In this document: piece after piece, positions 1 to 8,436 of the stretch
How the letters are laid out: each line of letters starts with the position of its first letter
Position numbering within the stretch: the first letter of the stretch is position 1
Assembly: GCA_022841625.1 (NCBI GenBank)
Contig: JALHRD010000009.1
Location: 99,645 to 163,644 of the forward strand
Reading direction: 5' to 3'
Source: Xanthobacteraceae bacterium
Lineage (GTDB): Bacteria; Pseudomonadota; Alphaproteobacteria; Rhizobiales; Xanthobacteraceae
Length of the DNA stretch: 64,000 bases
Made by a program: the position numbers and the translations under genes
The notes under the pieces: model-generated
The model's database searches: none
What the model was told of the DNA's origin: nothing
What the model saw: the letters and a program-made list of their open reading frames with translations, nothing else

Positions 1-176
1 GCTTCAATTCGCAGCTCACCATGCTTGATCGTGCCGGCAGCGGCGGTAGCGAGGAGCTCGGCGCGGAGAGCGGCGGTTCGGACTTCGGATCGTCCAGCCC
101 GGCGCCGCGGGCGCGCCAACCGGCGACCGCCGGCGCCGGCGGTAAGCGCGATATGAACGACGACATCCCGTTCTAG
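1..176 (+). CDS. ssb: Single-stranded DNA-binding protein, C-terminal end only
   Basis: The window opens inside this gene; the reading frame that begins at base 3 runs to a TAG at 174-176. The visible 57 residues are a Gly/Ser/Ala/Pro-rich flexible linker followed by the acidic tip MNDDIPF. That tip is the signature of bacterial SSB and is the docking peptide for RecO, RecQ, exonuclease I, PriA and other repair proteins. The OB-fold DNA-binding domain lies outside the window. In Rhizobiales ssb is commonly found shortly upstream of gyrA, as here. The identification rests on the tail and the context and is confident. Confidence 0.9.
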   Translation, partial: FNSQLTMLDRAGSGGSEELGAESGGSDFGSSSPAPRARQPATAGAGGKRDMNDDIPF

Positions 177-227
177 GGAGCGTTGCGCCAGTTACGACAC
201 GTCAGCGTTTTGCGGAGACGACGTGGC

Positions 228-563
228 ATGCAGAGATTGACCAAAATTTCGCGATTGGCCATCGGCGGCGTTGCGCTATTTGCGGCGTTGCTGACGTCGT
301 TTGCGGGCGCGGCCGAGCCAAGGCGGGCAGCACGTGTCACGGTTACGGCTTGCCCCTATCCCGGCGTAACCGCGAGCTGCCTGATGATCAAGGCGGCGGA
401 CAGCACCGTCTACAATATCAGCGCGGTCTCACCGCGCCCGCGCGAAACTGGCCGCATGATCCGCCTTCGCGGCACGGTCACCGATAAATTGAGCGCCTGC
501 GGCCAGGGCATTGTGCTGGATCGCATTCGCTGGACTCGCACCCGGCAGCGCTGTCCAAACTAA
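228..563 (+). CDS. Small secreted protein of unknown function
   Basis: This 111-residue protein starts at ATG 228, which has a GGAG about ten bases upstream; an in-frame TTG at 183 lacks such a site and would spoil the signal peptide. Residues 1-28 look like a Sec signal peptide (basic start, hydrophobic core, cleavage near AGA-AEP). The mature part has three or four Cys, which may form disulfides, and a compact region with the pattern VIRLRGTV-like (IRLRGTVTDKLSACGQG) that suggests a small beta-barrel, possibly the DUF5818 type. It lies just before a DUF2306 gene, 12 bases away, so the two may be cotranscribed. I cannot assign a function. Confidence 0.6.
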   Translation: MQRLTKISRLAIGGVALFAALLTSFAGAAEPRRAARVTVTACPYPGVTASCLMIKAADSTVYNISAVSPRPRETGRMIRLRGTVTDKLSACGQGIVLDRIRWTRTRQRCPN

Positions 564-575
564 AAAGAGCGAACC

Positions 576-974
576 ATGACATTGTTGCCGTTGCTGGACG
601 CCGCTCCCGCGATCCAGGTTCATGCCTTTGCGGCGATCGGCGCGTTCGCATTGGGCGTCGTACAAGTCGCGGCGCCGAAGGGCACGTTGCCGCATCGGAC
701 GCTGGGCTATGTCTGGGTCGCGCTGATGCTGGTGGTCTGCGTGACCTCGTTCTGGATACAGGATCTGCGGGTGTGGGGACCTTGGAGCCCGATCCATCTG
801 CTATCGATCTACACCTTGGTCGGGCTGCCGTTTGCGGTGCTGCATGCGCGCCGGCGTCGCGTGACCAAGCACCGCAATGCCATGCTGGCGATGTTTGCCG
901 GCGCATTGCTGATCGCGGGACTGTTCACCTTCATGCCCGGCCGGATCATGCATGCGGTGGCGTTTGGCGGCTGA
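576..974 (+). CDS. DUF2306 family membrane protein
   Basis: The 132-residue product is strongly hydrophobic with four predicted membrane segments. It has the hallmark layout of the DUF2306 family: an early segment followed by the PKGTLPHRTLGYVWV motif near residues 34-48, and HRNAMLAMFAGALLIAG near 100-116, which resemble heme-binding cytochrome-like membrane domains. Conserved His residues (H39, H99 region) might bind heme; this is inference. The start ATG 576 directly follows the preceding gene. The gene ends just before a palindromic repeat that may serve as a transcription barrier. Confidence 0.75.
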   Translation: MTLLPLLDAAPAIQVHAFAAIGAFALGVVQVAAPKGTLPHRTLGYVWVALMLVVCVTSFWIQDLRVWGPWSPIHLLSIYTLVGLPFAVLHARRRRVTKHRNAMLAMFAGALLIAGLFTFMPGRIMHAVAFGG

Positions 975-992
975 TTAGCCGATCAACCGGCC

Positions 993-1066
993 AGTGGAGT
1001 GGATTTGACATTCGCTACCCACCTGGCAGCAAGTACGCGATGCGAATGTCAAATCCAAACTCCACT
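993..1066. repeat. Palindromic repeat element, hairpin 1 of a pair
   Basis: Left arm 993-1015 pairs with right arm 1042-1066; the inner arm GGATTTGACATTCGC (1001-1015) is perfectly complemented at 1042-1056, and the outer arm AGTGGAGT is complemented at 1059-1066, leaving a two-base bulge. The loop is about 26 bases. A close relative, including the loop, occurs at 58836-58904. Only about 15 bases separate it from hairpin 2. Confidence 0.85.
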
Positions 1067-1080
1067 AGCAGCTAATACTT

Positions 1081-1158
1081 GCTAGTGGTCCTTTGATTCT
1101 AACATTCGCAAAATCGCCCGCGGAAATGGGATGCGAATGTTAGAATCGGACCACTAGC
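1081..1158. repeat. Palindromic repeat element, hairpin 2 of a pair
   Basis: Left arm 1081-1110 pairs with right arm 1132-1158: outer arm GCTAGTGGTCC, a three-base TTT insertion present on one side only, then inner arm GATTCTAACATTCGCA. The right arm runs into the 3' end of the minus-strand marC gene and supplies its last codons and stop. The same outer-arm / short T insertion / inner-arm design is seen at 48493-48564. Confidence 0.85.
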
Positions 1159-1772
1159 GCGGCCCGCACGCCGTCGATCACATATTGCACCGCCAATGCG
1201 GCGAGGATGACCCCGAGCAGGCGCGACAGCACAACGTTGCCGGTGGTGCCAAGCAGCCGTTCGATCCGGCTGGCGAGCAGAAACACCAAAAGACAAGCGG
1301 CGGTCACGGCCACAATCACCCCAAGCAGGACCGCCAGCGACAGCGGTCGATTGGCCGCCTGACCGGCAAGCAGCAAAGTCGCCGTGATCGCGCCGGGCCC
1401 GGCCATCAATGGGATTGCGAGCGGGAACGCCGCGATGTTGCGGACGTGTTCCTCCAAGGCCTCTTCCGCTTGTTTCGATTGTCGGTCGATTCGAACCCCG
1501 AGCACCATCTCATACGCGACCAGAAACAGCAGCAAGCCGCCGGCAATACGGAACGCCGATACGCCGATGCCGAGCTGCCGCAGCAACCAATCGCCAACCA
1601 GGGCGGTCCCGATCAAGACCGCGCCGGCGATCGCCGAAGCGCGTAGCGCGACCCGTTTGCGGGTTTTGGCTGGCAGGCCGTGCGTGACCGCCAGGAATGT
1701 CGGCGCAAGTCCGATCGGGTCGACCACCACCAGCAAGGTCACCAGCGCTGAGACGAGATAGTCGAGTGGCAT
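1140..1772 (-). CDS. MarC family integral membrane protein
   Basis: The 210-residue protein has six predicted membrane segments and the MarC/UPF0056 signatures: VVDPIGLAPTFLAVT near the N-terminus, the central FPLAIPLMAGPGAITATLLL block near residues 115-135, and NVVLSRLLGVILAALAVQYVIDG near the C-terminus. The family is conserved but its transported substrate is not established; early links to multiple antibiotic resistance were not supported. The last few residues (LVVRF) and the stop codon are encoded by the arm of a palindromic repeat, so the C-terminus may have been reset by that element. It is divergent from gyrA across a 268-base gap in which I see no further gene. Confidence 0.9.
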   Translation of the reverse strand: MPLDYLVSALVTLLVVVDPIGLAPTFLAVTHGLPAKTRKRVALRASAIAGAVLIGTALVGDWLLRQLGIGVSAFRIAGGLLLFLVAYEMVLGVRIDRQSKQAEEALEEHVRNIAAFPLAIPLMAGPGAITATLLLAGQAANRPLSLAVLLGVIVAVTAACLLVFLLASRIERLLGTTGNVVLSRLLGVILAALAVQYVIDGVRAALVVRF

Positions 1773-2040
1773 GGCGGAGCCCTGGATCGCAATGGGGTCA
1801 AGCGGTACGCCGGACCGGCGTCACTTCAACGCCAAACCGCCGCGCATGCAATCGATCAAGCGGCAATTTTTTCGTCCGATCCTTCGGCGTCAATCCGGGT
1901 TTCGAATACCCACAGAAAACTCCTCGTAACACCTTGAAAAATAATCAAAAAATAGCGCGCTCTCCAAGCGAATTCGGGTGGCGTCATGGGATTGAATCGG
2001 CTATGCAAATCGGAGCTGGATTCATCAGGATTCTTACCCC

Positions 2041-4794
2041 TTGTCCGATACCAAAAATCCGTCATCCGCGGGAGCGCCGCCGCCATCGGACATTCGACCC
2101 ATCTCGATCGCGGAAGAAATGAAGCGCAGCTATCTCGATTACGCCATGAGCGTAATCGTGTCGCGTGCGCTGCCTGACGCGCGCGACGGGCTCAAGCCGG
2201 TGCATCGACGCATTCTGTTCTCGATGCACGAGAACAGCCATACGCCCGATAAGAAATACGTGAAGTCCGCCCGCGTCGTCGGCGACGTGATGGGTAAATA
2301 TCACCCGCACGGCGACCAGGCGATCTATGACGCCCTGGTGCGCATGGCGCAGGACTTCTCCATGCGCCTGCCGCTGATCGACGGACAGGGCAATTACGGC
2401 TCGGTCGACGGCGATCCACCGGCGGCGATGCGTTACACCGAATGCCGTCTGGCTTGGCCGGCGATGTCGGTGATCGGGGATATCGACAAGGACACGGTCG
2501 ATTTTCAGCCCAATTACGACGGCAATGAACGCGAGCCGGTGGTCATGCCGGCGCGCTTTCCGAATCTCCTGGTCAATGGCGCCGGTGGCATTGCCGTCGG
2601 CATGGCGACCAATATCCCGCCGCACAATCTTGGTGAGGTGATCGATGCCTGCTTCGCGCTAATCGACAATCCGGCGTTAAGCATCGACGACCTGATCGGC
2701 ATCGTCCCAGGCCCCGACTTCCCGACCGGCGGCGTTATTCTCGGACATCAAGGCATTCGCCTAGCCTATCACACCGGCCGCGGCTCGATCGTGATGCGCG
2801 GCAAGGTGGAGATCGAAAGGCTGCGCGGCGATCGTGAGGCGATCATCATCAGCGAGATTCCCTTTCAGGTGAACAAGGCCACGATGGTCGAGCGCATCGG
2901 GGAACTCTGGCGCGAGAAAAAAATCGAAGGCATCTCCGCGTTGCGCGACGAATCCGACCGCCAGGGCTATCGCGTGGTGGTTGAACTAAAGCGCGAAGCG
3001 GTTGCCGATATCGTGCTCAATCAGCTCTATCGTTTCACGGCGCTGCAAAGCACCTTCGGCGCCAATATGGTGGCGCTCGACGGCGGCCGTCCGTTGGTGA
3101 TGACGCTGAAGGACCTGCTGACGCTGTTCCTGGCATTCCGCGAGGAAGTGATCTCGCGGCGCACCAAGTTCTTGCTTAGCAAGGCGCGCGACCGCGCCCA
3201 TATCTTGGTTGGATTGGCGATTGCGGTCGCCAATATCGACGAAGTGATCCGGCTGATCCGCGCGTCAAAGGACGCCAACGAAGCGCGCGAAGCCTTGATG
3301 GGTCGCGAGTGGCCGGCGGCGACGGCGGCTTCCCTGATCGCGTTGATCGACGATCCGCGTCACCGCGTCTCGTCGGCAGGAATGGCCCGGCTGACTGCCG
3401 AACAGGCCAAAGCGATCCTCGACTTGCGCCTGCAACGATTGACCGCGCTGGGGCGCGAGGAAATCGAAGCCGAGCTCGACAAGCTCGCCGTGGAGATTGC
3501 CGATTATCTGGATATCCTGCGTTCGCGCGCGCGCATTCAGGCGATCGTCAAGGACGAACTGGCGACGGTGAAAAAGGAATTCGCGACGCCACGGCGGACT
3601 GTCATCGTCGAGCAAGAAGGCGAGATGGAAGACGAGGACCTGATCCAGCGCGAGGATATGGTCGTCACGGTCTCGCATCACGGTTACGTCAAGCGCGTCC
3701 CGCTTTCGACTTACCGGGCGCAGCGCCGCGGTGGCAAAGGCCGCTCCGGGATGCAGACCCGCGAGGAGGATTTCGTCGCGCGGTTGTTTGTCGCCAACAC
3801 CCACACCCCGGTACTGTATTTCTCGTCGCACGGCCGCGTTTACAAGGAAAAGGTCTGGCGGTTGCCACAAGCCGCGCCGCAAGCGCGCGGCAAGGCGCTG
3901 ATCAATATTCTTCCGCTCGATCACGGCGAGCGCATCAATACCGTAATGCCCTTGCCGGAGGACGAGTCGACCTGGGGCGATCTCGACGTCATGTTTGCGA
4001 CCACCCGCGGGACGGTACGGCGCAACAAACTGTCGGATTTTGTCGATGTGCGTCGTTCCGGCATCATTGCCATGAAGCTCGATGAAGGGGAGGCGATTGT
4101 CGACGTCCAGATCTGCACCGAAAAGCACGACGTGCTGCTGACGTCCGCCGGCGGCCAATGCATCCGTTTCCCGGTCACCGATGTACGGGTGTTCCAGGGC
4201 CGCACCTCCATGGGCGTGCGCGGTATTTCTCTGTCCGAGGGCGACACCGTGATCTCGATGTCGATCCTGCGGCATCTCGATGCCAGCCCCGAGGAGCGGC
4301 TGGCCTATCTCAAGCGCGCCAGTGCGGTGCGACGTGGCGCCAATGGCGAGACCGATGAGGTCAGCGCCGATAGCGAAGAAGCGGCGCGCGCGATCGAACT
4401 TGGCGAGAAACGCTATGTGGAAATGTCGGAGGCCGAGCAGTTCATTCTAACGATTTCCGAGCGCGGCTATGGCAAGCGCTCGTCGTCCTACGAGTATCGC
4501 ATCACCGGTCGCGGCGGAAAGGGCATCGTCGCGATGGACATCTGGGAAGGCAAGAAGGGCGCCGAGACCATCAGGGAAAAGACCGGCCGTCTGGTTGCGT
4601 CGTTCCCGGTGCTGGATAGCGACCAACTCATGCTGGTGACCAATGGCGGCCAGTTGATCCGTACCCGGGTCGAAGGCATCCGGATTGTCGGGCGCGCCAC
4701 CCAGGGCGTGATCGTTTTCAACACCGCCGAAAACGAGCGTGTGGTTTCGGTGGAGCGGGTGTCCGACGACAGTGAAGAGAACGGCGCGGCCTGA
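2041..4794 (+). CDS. gyrA: DNA gyrase subunit A
   Basis: This 917-residue protein is the breakage-reunion subunit of DNA gyrase, which introduces negative supercoils with GyrB. The TTG start at 2041 gives the family N-terminus (acidic/Pro-rich lead, then [23 protein letters not shown]) and has AGGA about ten bases upstream. The active-site tyrosine is Tyr132 in AAMRYTE. The GyrA box QRRGGKG lies at 561-567 at the start of the DNA-wrapping C-terminal domain, which contains the extra acidic insert usual in alphaproteobacteria (about residues 745-800). In the quinolone-determining region ([10 protein letters not shown]) the position equivalent to E. coli Ser83 is Gln93, while Asp97 (Asp87 equivalent) is kept. 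Confidence 0.97.
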   Translation: MSDTKNPSSAGAPPPSDIRPISIAEEMKRSYLDYAMSVIVSRALPDARDGLKPVHRRILFSMHENSHTPDKKYVKSARVVGDVMGKYHPHGDQAIYDALVRMAQDFSMRLPLIDGQGNYGSVDGDPPAAMRYTECRLAWPAMSVIGDIDKDTVDFQPNYDGNEREPVVMPARFPNLLVNGAGGIAVGMATNIPPHNLGEVIDACFALIDNPALSIDDLIGIVPGPDFPTGGVILGHQGIRLAYHTGRGSIVMRGKVEIERLRGDREAIIISEIPFQVNKATMVERIGELWREKKIEGISALRDESDRQGYRVVVELKREAVADIVLNQLYRFTALQSTFGANMVALDGGRPLVMTLKDLLTLFLAFREEVISRRTKFLLSKARDRAHILVGLAIAVANIDEVIRLIRASKDANEAREALMGREWPAATAASLIALIDDPRHRVSSAGMARLTAEQAKAILDLRLQRLTALGREEIEAELDKLAVEIADYLDILRSRARIQAIVKDELATVKKEFATPRRTVIVEQEGEMEDEDLIQREDMVVTVSHHGYVKRVPLSTYRAQRRGGKGRSGMQTREEDFVARLFVANTHTPVLYFSSHGRVYKEKVWRLPQAAPQARGKALINILPLDHGERINTVMPLPEDESTWGDLDVMFATTRGTVRRNKLSDFVDVRRSGIIAMKLDEGEAIVDVQICTEKHDVLLTSAGGQCIRFPVTDVRVFQGRTSMGVRGISLSEGDTVISMSILRHLDASPEERLAYLKRASAVRRGANGETDEVSADSEEAARAIELGEKRYVEMSEAEQFILTISERGYGKRSSSYEYRITGRGGKGIVAMDIWEGKKGAETIREKTGRLVASFPVLDSDQLMLVTNGGQLIRTRVEGIRIVGRATQGVIVFNTAENERVVSVERVSDDSEENGAA

Positions 4795-4795
4795 T

Positions 4796-4817
4796 TGTCG
4801 GCGCCGTGTAGCCGACA
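4796..4817 (+). terminator. Possible hairpin terminator after gyrA
   Basis: A seven-base stem, TGTCGGC at 4796-4802 paired with GCCGACA at 4811-4817, begins right after the gyrA stop. There is no T-run after it, so intrinsic termination is uncertain. Confidence 0.35.
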
Positions 4818-4850
4818 GGGATGTCTCCGGCGAAAATACACGGTAGGGCG

Positions 4851-4883
4851 AGAGTAGCGAGCGTTAAAGAGTAGCGAGCATAA
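4851..4883 (+). repeat. Tandem 17-base duplication in a leader
   Basis: AGAGTAGCGAGCGTTAA (4851-4867) is followed immediately by AGAGTAGCGAGCATAA (4868-4883), ending one base before the ATG of the next gene. The duplication replaces the position where a ribosome-binding site would be expected. Confidence 0.7.
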
Positions 4884-4884
4884 A

Positions 4885-5334
4885 ATGTCCGCAGACCAAA
4901 CGTCCGTGCCGCCACCCGCCCCGCCTCCGCCAATTCCACATGGCATCCCGATCCCACTTGAACGGGCCAAGCGCGTGGCCGCCGCGGCGGAGGCCGAAGC
5001 ACGCAAACAGGGTTGGCCGATGGCGATCGCCATTGCCGAGCCAACCGGCGCGCTGGTCTACTTTCTCAAAATGGACGACGTGCAATACGCCTCGATTGAA
5101 CTTGCGATGGTCAAGGCCAAGGCCGCCGCGATTTATCGCCGACCGACCAAAATGTTCACCGAGGCGCTCGGCAATGGCCATCTCATGTTTTTGACCTTTC
5201 CCGGACTATGCGCAGCGCCGGGCGGAATTCCGCTGGTGGCTGACGGCAAACTGATCGGGGCGATTGGCGTCAGCGGCGGTGCCGGCCATCAGGACGACAT
5301 TGTGGCGCAGGCCGGGGTCGCCACGCTCGGGTGA
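4885..5334 (+). CDS. GlcG/HbpS family heme-binding-like protein
   Basis: The 149-residue protein begins with a Pro-rich lead (residues 8-22) and then a single GlcG/HbpS domain (DUF336): AKRVAAAAEAEARKQGW, then an early strand, a helix with MVKAKAAAIYRRPT, and the C-terminal strand block PLVADGKLIGAIGVSGGAGHQDD. Family members bind heme or occur next to glycolate and propanediol enzymes, but many have no proven role. No cleavable signal peptide is evident. It follows gyrA on the same strand with a 90-base gap and ends 11 bases before the convergent Bug receptor gene. A second family member lies at 35992-36468. Confidence 0.85.
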   Translation: MSADQTSVPPPAPPPPIPHGIPIPLERAKRVAAAAEAEARKQGWPMAIAIAEPTGALVYFLKMDDVQYASIELAMVKAKAAAIYRRPTKMFTEALGNGHLMFLTFPGLCAAPGGIPLVADGKLIGAIGVSGGAGHQDDIVAQAGVATLG

Positions 5335-5345
5335 CACGGCCCTTG

Positions 5346-6326
5346 TCAATCGATCTTCACGCCGGTCAGATTGACCGCTTCCGCCCATGCCCGGCGCTCG
5401 CTCTCAAGGAATGCGCCGAACTGTTGCGGCGTACCGGGTTTTGGCTGCAGGCCGAGCTTGCTCATGCTGGCAATCAATTCGGGATTTGCGAGCACCTCGT
5501 TCAGCGCGGCGCTTAGTTTCTGTTGAATATCAGCGGGTGTTGCGGCGGGCGCCAATAGCCCGGTCCAGAATGTAAACCGCAACGGCACGCCGCTTTCTTC
5601 AATGGTCGGAACCTCCGGCAGGTCCGCATGACGGCCTTCGCCGATCACCGCGATTGCCCGCAGCTTGCCGCTGTTCACCAGCGGCACCAGCGTTGCGGTG
5701 GTTCCGATGTTCATATGAATCTGGCCCGCCAAGAGGTCGGTGATCGCATTGGCCCCGCCCTTATAGGGAATCGAGGCGATGTCGACTTTGGTGACATGCT
5801 TGAACAATTCGCCGATCAGGTGCGGCGAGGTTCCCAGGCCGTAGCCCCAGTTCAGCGTGCGTGGGTTCGCTTTCGAATAGGCGATCAGTTCCGGCACGGT
5901 TTTGACGGGCAGTTTGGGCGTCACCACCACCACAAACGGGCTGGTGGCGGTTGCGCCGATCGGGGCGAAGTCCCTCAGCGGTTCATAGGTCAGATTCTTG
6001 AACGCCGCCGGTGCGATCACATGGTTCGCTGCGGTATGCAGCAGCGTGTAGCCATCGGGCTCGGCCGCGGCGACGAATTTGGCGCCGATGGTGGCGCCGG
6101 CGCCCGGCCGGTTCTCGACAATGACTGATTGGCGCAGCGCCGCCGACAGATGATTGCCGATCAGCCGTCCGACCACATCGACCGGGGAACCGGCGGTCAA
6201 TGGCACGACCAACTTGATCGGCTTGTTGGGATAGGCTTGCGCCAGCGTTTTGCCGATATGCGCGTCGCCCGCCAGCAGTGCAATCGCGCCGCATACTGCA
6301 AAACCCGCGATCCAGATGGTTCTCAT
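5346..6326 (-). CDS. TctC/Bug family periplasmic solute receptor
   Basis: The 326-residue protein has a signal peptide (about 1-30, ending near LAQA-YPNKP) and the complete Bug receptor fold: YPNKPIKLVVPLTAGSPVDVVGRLI at the N-terminus, ENRPGAGATIGAKFVAAAEPDGYTLL near residues 75-100, and the VPYKGG-type motif (SIPYKGGANAITDLLAGQIHMNI) in the middle. These receptors bind carboxylates for tripartite tricarboxylate transporters or for signalling. It lies nine bases downstream of a second Bug gene and an ankyrin gene on the same strand, forming an operon. No tctA or tctB membrane genes are nearby, so it is an orphan receptor and its ligand is unknown. Confidence 0.92.
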   Translation of the reverse strand: MRTIWIAGFAVCGAIALLAGDAHIGKTLAQAYPNKPIKLVVPLTAGSPVDVVGRLIGNHLSAALRQSVIVENRPGAGATIGAKFVAAAEPDGYTLLHTAANHVIAPAAFKNLTYEPLRDFAPIGATATSPFVVVVTPKLPVKTVPELIAYSKANPRTLNWGYGLGTSPHLIGELFKHVTKVDIASIPYKGGANAITDLLAGQIHMNIGTTATLVPLVNSGKLRAIAVIGEGRHADLPEVPTIEESGVPLRFTFWTGLLAPAATPADIQQKLSAALNEVLANPELIASMSKLGLQPKPGTPQQFGAFLESERRAWAEAVNLTGVKID

Positions 6327-6335
6327 GGCGGCCTC

Positions 6336-7307
6336 TCAATCCACTTTCATGCCGCTCGACTTCACCACGGCGAGCCATTTCGGCGTCTCGTCGTCAAGCA
6401 GTTTGCGGAAATCCTGCGGAGATCCGCCGAGGGGGATTGAACCGAGTTTTTGCAGCGCCTGGAGCAGGTCGGGAGATTTGAGCGCGTCGTTCACCGCGCC
6501 GTTCAATTTTGCGATGATCGCCGGCGGGGTGCGCGGCGGCGCCACCAGTCCGGTCCAGGATGCCGCCACCATGTCGGGCACGCCGCTCTCGGCCATGGTG
6601 GGTACCTCCGGCAGTTCCGAACTGCGCGTCGAACCGGTGACGGCGAGCGGCCTGACCTTGCCATCGCGTACATGACTGAGCGTGATTGACGTGGGTTCGA
6701 ATGACATATCGATCTGGCCCGACAGCATGTCGGTCATCACATTGGCGGCGCCGCGATAAGGCACCGTGACAATATTGATGCCGGTTCGCAGCTTGAACAA
6801 TTCGCCAACCAAAATCGGGGTGGCGCCTGCCGGTGCGCCGAAATTGATCTTGCCCGGATTGGCGCGCGCATAGGCGACCAGCTCCGGCACCGATCGTGCA
6901 GCAATATGCATCGGTGTGACCAGCACAAATGGCGTAGCGAAAACCGCAGCAACTGGCGCGAAGCCGTTGACCGGGTCGATGTCCAGCGACTTCATCATGG
7001 TTGGATGAACGCTCAGTGTCATGAGCCCGCCAAACAGTAGCGTATAGCCGTCGGGTTCGGCGGTCACCGCCGATTTCAGTCCGAGCGTTCCACCGCCGCC
7101 GGGCCGATTCTCGATCACCATCTGTCCGAGGCTCTGCGACAACTTATGGCCAATCAGCCGCGCCATCACATCGATCGGCCCGCCGGCCGGGAACGCCACC
7201 ACGATCCGTATCGGCCGGTTGGGGAATTTGTCCTGCGCCGGCGCCGGCGTGACGATCGCCAAAATGGCAACCGTGGCGATCGAGACAATGGCCGTCACCA
7301 TACGCAT
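6336..7307 (-). CDS. TctC/Bug family periplasmic solute receptor
   Basis: This 323-residue paralogue of the downstream gene has a signal peptide (residues 1-24, cleaved near APAQ-DKFPN), then FPNRPIRIVVAFPAGGPIDVMARLI, ENRPGGGGTLGLKSAVTAEPDGYTLL and VPYRGAANVMTDMLSGQIDMSF. It occupies the middle position of the three-gene minus-strand operon, nine bases after the ankyrin gene and nine before the other receptor. The tandem arrangement suggests duplication followed by divergence. It may feed a TctAB permease encoded elsewhere or act with a sensor. The specific ligand cannot be read from the sequence. Confidence 0.92.
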   Translation of the reverse strand: MRMVTAIVSIATVAILAIVTPAPAQDKFPNRPIRIVVAFPAGGPIDVMARLIGHKLSQSLGQMVIENRPGGGGTLGLKSAVTAEPDGYTLLFGGLMTLSVHPTMMKSLDIDPVNGFAPVAAVFATPFVLVTPMHIAARSVPELVAYARANPGKINFGAPAGATPILVGELFKLRTGINIVTVPYRGAANVMTDMLSGQIDMSFEPTSITLSHVRDGKVRPLAVTGSTRSSELPEVPTMAESGVPDMVAASWTGLVAPPRTPPAIIAKLNGAVNDALKSPDLLQALQKLGSIPLGGSPQDFRKLLDDETPKWLAVVKSSGMKVD

Positions 7308-7316
7308 TGTGCGTTC

Positions 7317-8030
7317 TCAGGTTTTGCGACCGCGCACGGGCGCGAGAATTTTGACGATGTCGCCATATTTACGTTGGCGCGCATAGCTGAGTGCGGTTGC
7401 GCCTTGACGATCCGCAATCTCGGTATCGATGCCGGCCTTGACCAGAAGTTCCACAATGGCGACGTGGTTCAGCCCGCCATTGCCGAGCACGACGGCTTCA
7501 TGCAGGGCGGTCCAGCCGCGCATGTTGACATGATTGAGCGGCGCCTTGTGTACAATCAGAAGGCGCACCGCTTCGACATGGCCGAGATGCGCGGCGGCGA
7601 TCAGGGCCGTGGCATCGGTCGGCGTCGTGACATTGCCGGCATTGGCGCCGCCCTCAAGGAGGGTGGTCAGCATTTCAATGTCGTTTTGGACGGCCGCAAT
7701 GGTCACGACATCGTAGCGCTGCGCATCGAGGGCGTTCGGATTGGCGCCGAGGCGAAGCAACGCGCGCGCCGCCGCATGATGCTTGCGATAGACCGCCACA
7801 TGTAATGGCGTGCGGCTGTTCGAATCTTGAATGTTGGGGCGCTCGCCATTGGCCAGCAGCCGCTCGATTTCGGCAACGTCGCCAATGGCGGCGGCGGCAT
7901 GCAGCCCGGCGTAAATCCGCAGGTCGCGCTCGTTGGGCGGCGTCTGCGCCGATAGACGCCCGGCCTGACCGAGACCGACCGCCGCAATGGCCATTGCAGC
8001 CAACAATGGTGCGACCTTGTGTCGGATCAT
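7317..8030 (-). CDS. Secreted ankyrin-repeat protein
   Basis: The 237-residue protein has a Sec signal peptide (about residues 1-29, cleavage near LSAQ-TPPN) followed by roughly five to six ankyrin repeats. Recognisable repeat cores are RTPLHVAVYRKHHAAARALLRLGANPN, DATALIAAAHLGHVEAVRLLIVHKA, and WTALHEAVVLGNGGLNHVAIVELLVKAG. Such proteins mediate protein-protein contacts in the periplasm. It is the first gene of an operon with two Bug receptors (nine-base spacing), which suggests, as inference, a scaffold or accessory role with those receptors. Its partner is unknown. Confidence 0.85.
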   Translation of the reverse strand: MIRHKVAPLLAAMAIAAVGLGQAGRLSAQTPPNERDLRIYAGLHAAAAIGDVAEIERLLANGERPNIQDSNSRTPLHVAVYRKHHAAARALLRLGANPNALDAQRYDVVTIAAVQNDIEMLTTLLEGGANAGNVTTPTDATALIAAAHLGHVEAVRLLIVHKAPLNHVNMRGWTALHEAVVLGNGGLNHVAIVELLVKAGIDTEIADRQGATALSYARQRKYGDIVKILAPVRGRKT

Positions 8031-8117
8031 CCCAGCCCCTCACGGTATCGAGCCCGTCGATCAAGGATAGCATGGGGTAGGGGCGCGATGGAGCCGGATG
8101 TCGTCGCTGCAAAGCAG

Positions 8118-8143
8118 CAATGGCCGGGACTCCCCGGCCATTG
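8118..8143 (-). terminator. Hairpin, probable terminator of the minus-strand small-protein gene
   Basis: An 11-base perfect stem (CAATGGCCGGG at 8118-8128 with CCCGGCCATTG at 8133-8143) encloses the loop ACTC. On the minus strand it lies 27 bases after the stop of the 8170-8436 gene; a second small stem (GCTGC/GCAGC) lies next to it. No strong U-tract is seen. It may also be a member of the dispersed ATGGCCGGGA repeat seen near 48755. Confidence 0.45.
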
Positions 8144-8169
8144 GCGGAAATTCGTGGGATGTTTGGCCT

Positions 8170-8436
8170 TTAGCGAGCGATCCGGTCGGTGGTCACCACG
8201 CGGACGGGGCGCGTTTGGCCGTGGGTTTGGTTGCGTAGGCAGTTGGCTTCGTAATAGGGCCAGGCTTGCTGGCTGCAATCCGTCACCGCGGCGGGACGGT
8301 TGTCGAGGCGGTCGCTCATGACGGCCGGGACCGGCGCATGAGCTTCGACCATGGGGCTGAAACCAGGGAGGGCGACCATCGCGGCGGCGCCGATGGCGCT
8401 GGCGGTGATGGCTGAAAGTGCTTTATAAATCATCAT
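8170..8436 (-). CDS. Small secreted protein, Rhizobiales-type
   Basis: The 88-residue product has a signal peptide (residues 1-33, cleavage near VEAHA) and a mature tail with a two-Cys core, DCSQQAWPYYEANCLRN, followed by a short basic end, RPVRVVTTDR. Small proteins with a CSQQAWPYYEANC-like core are familiar from Bradyrhizobium-type genomes and are annotated only as hypothetical. The two Cys probably form a disulfide in the periplasm. The first ATG of an ATGATG pair is used; AGGGG lies upstream. No function is proposed. Confidence 0.75.
   Translation of the reverse strand: MMIYKALSAITASAIGAAAMVALPGFSPMVEAHAPVPAVMSDRLDNRPAAVTDCSQQAWPYYEANCLRNQTHGQTRPVRVVTTDRIAR

Noticed and set aside
429..906. 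Minus-strand open frames over the DUF2306 gene
   Set aside because: They are antisense shadows of a clear membrane protein and show only low-complexity Arg/Ala-rich sequence.
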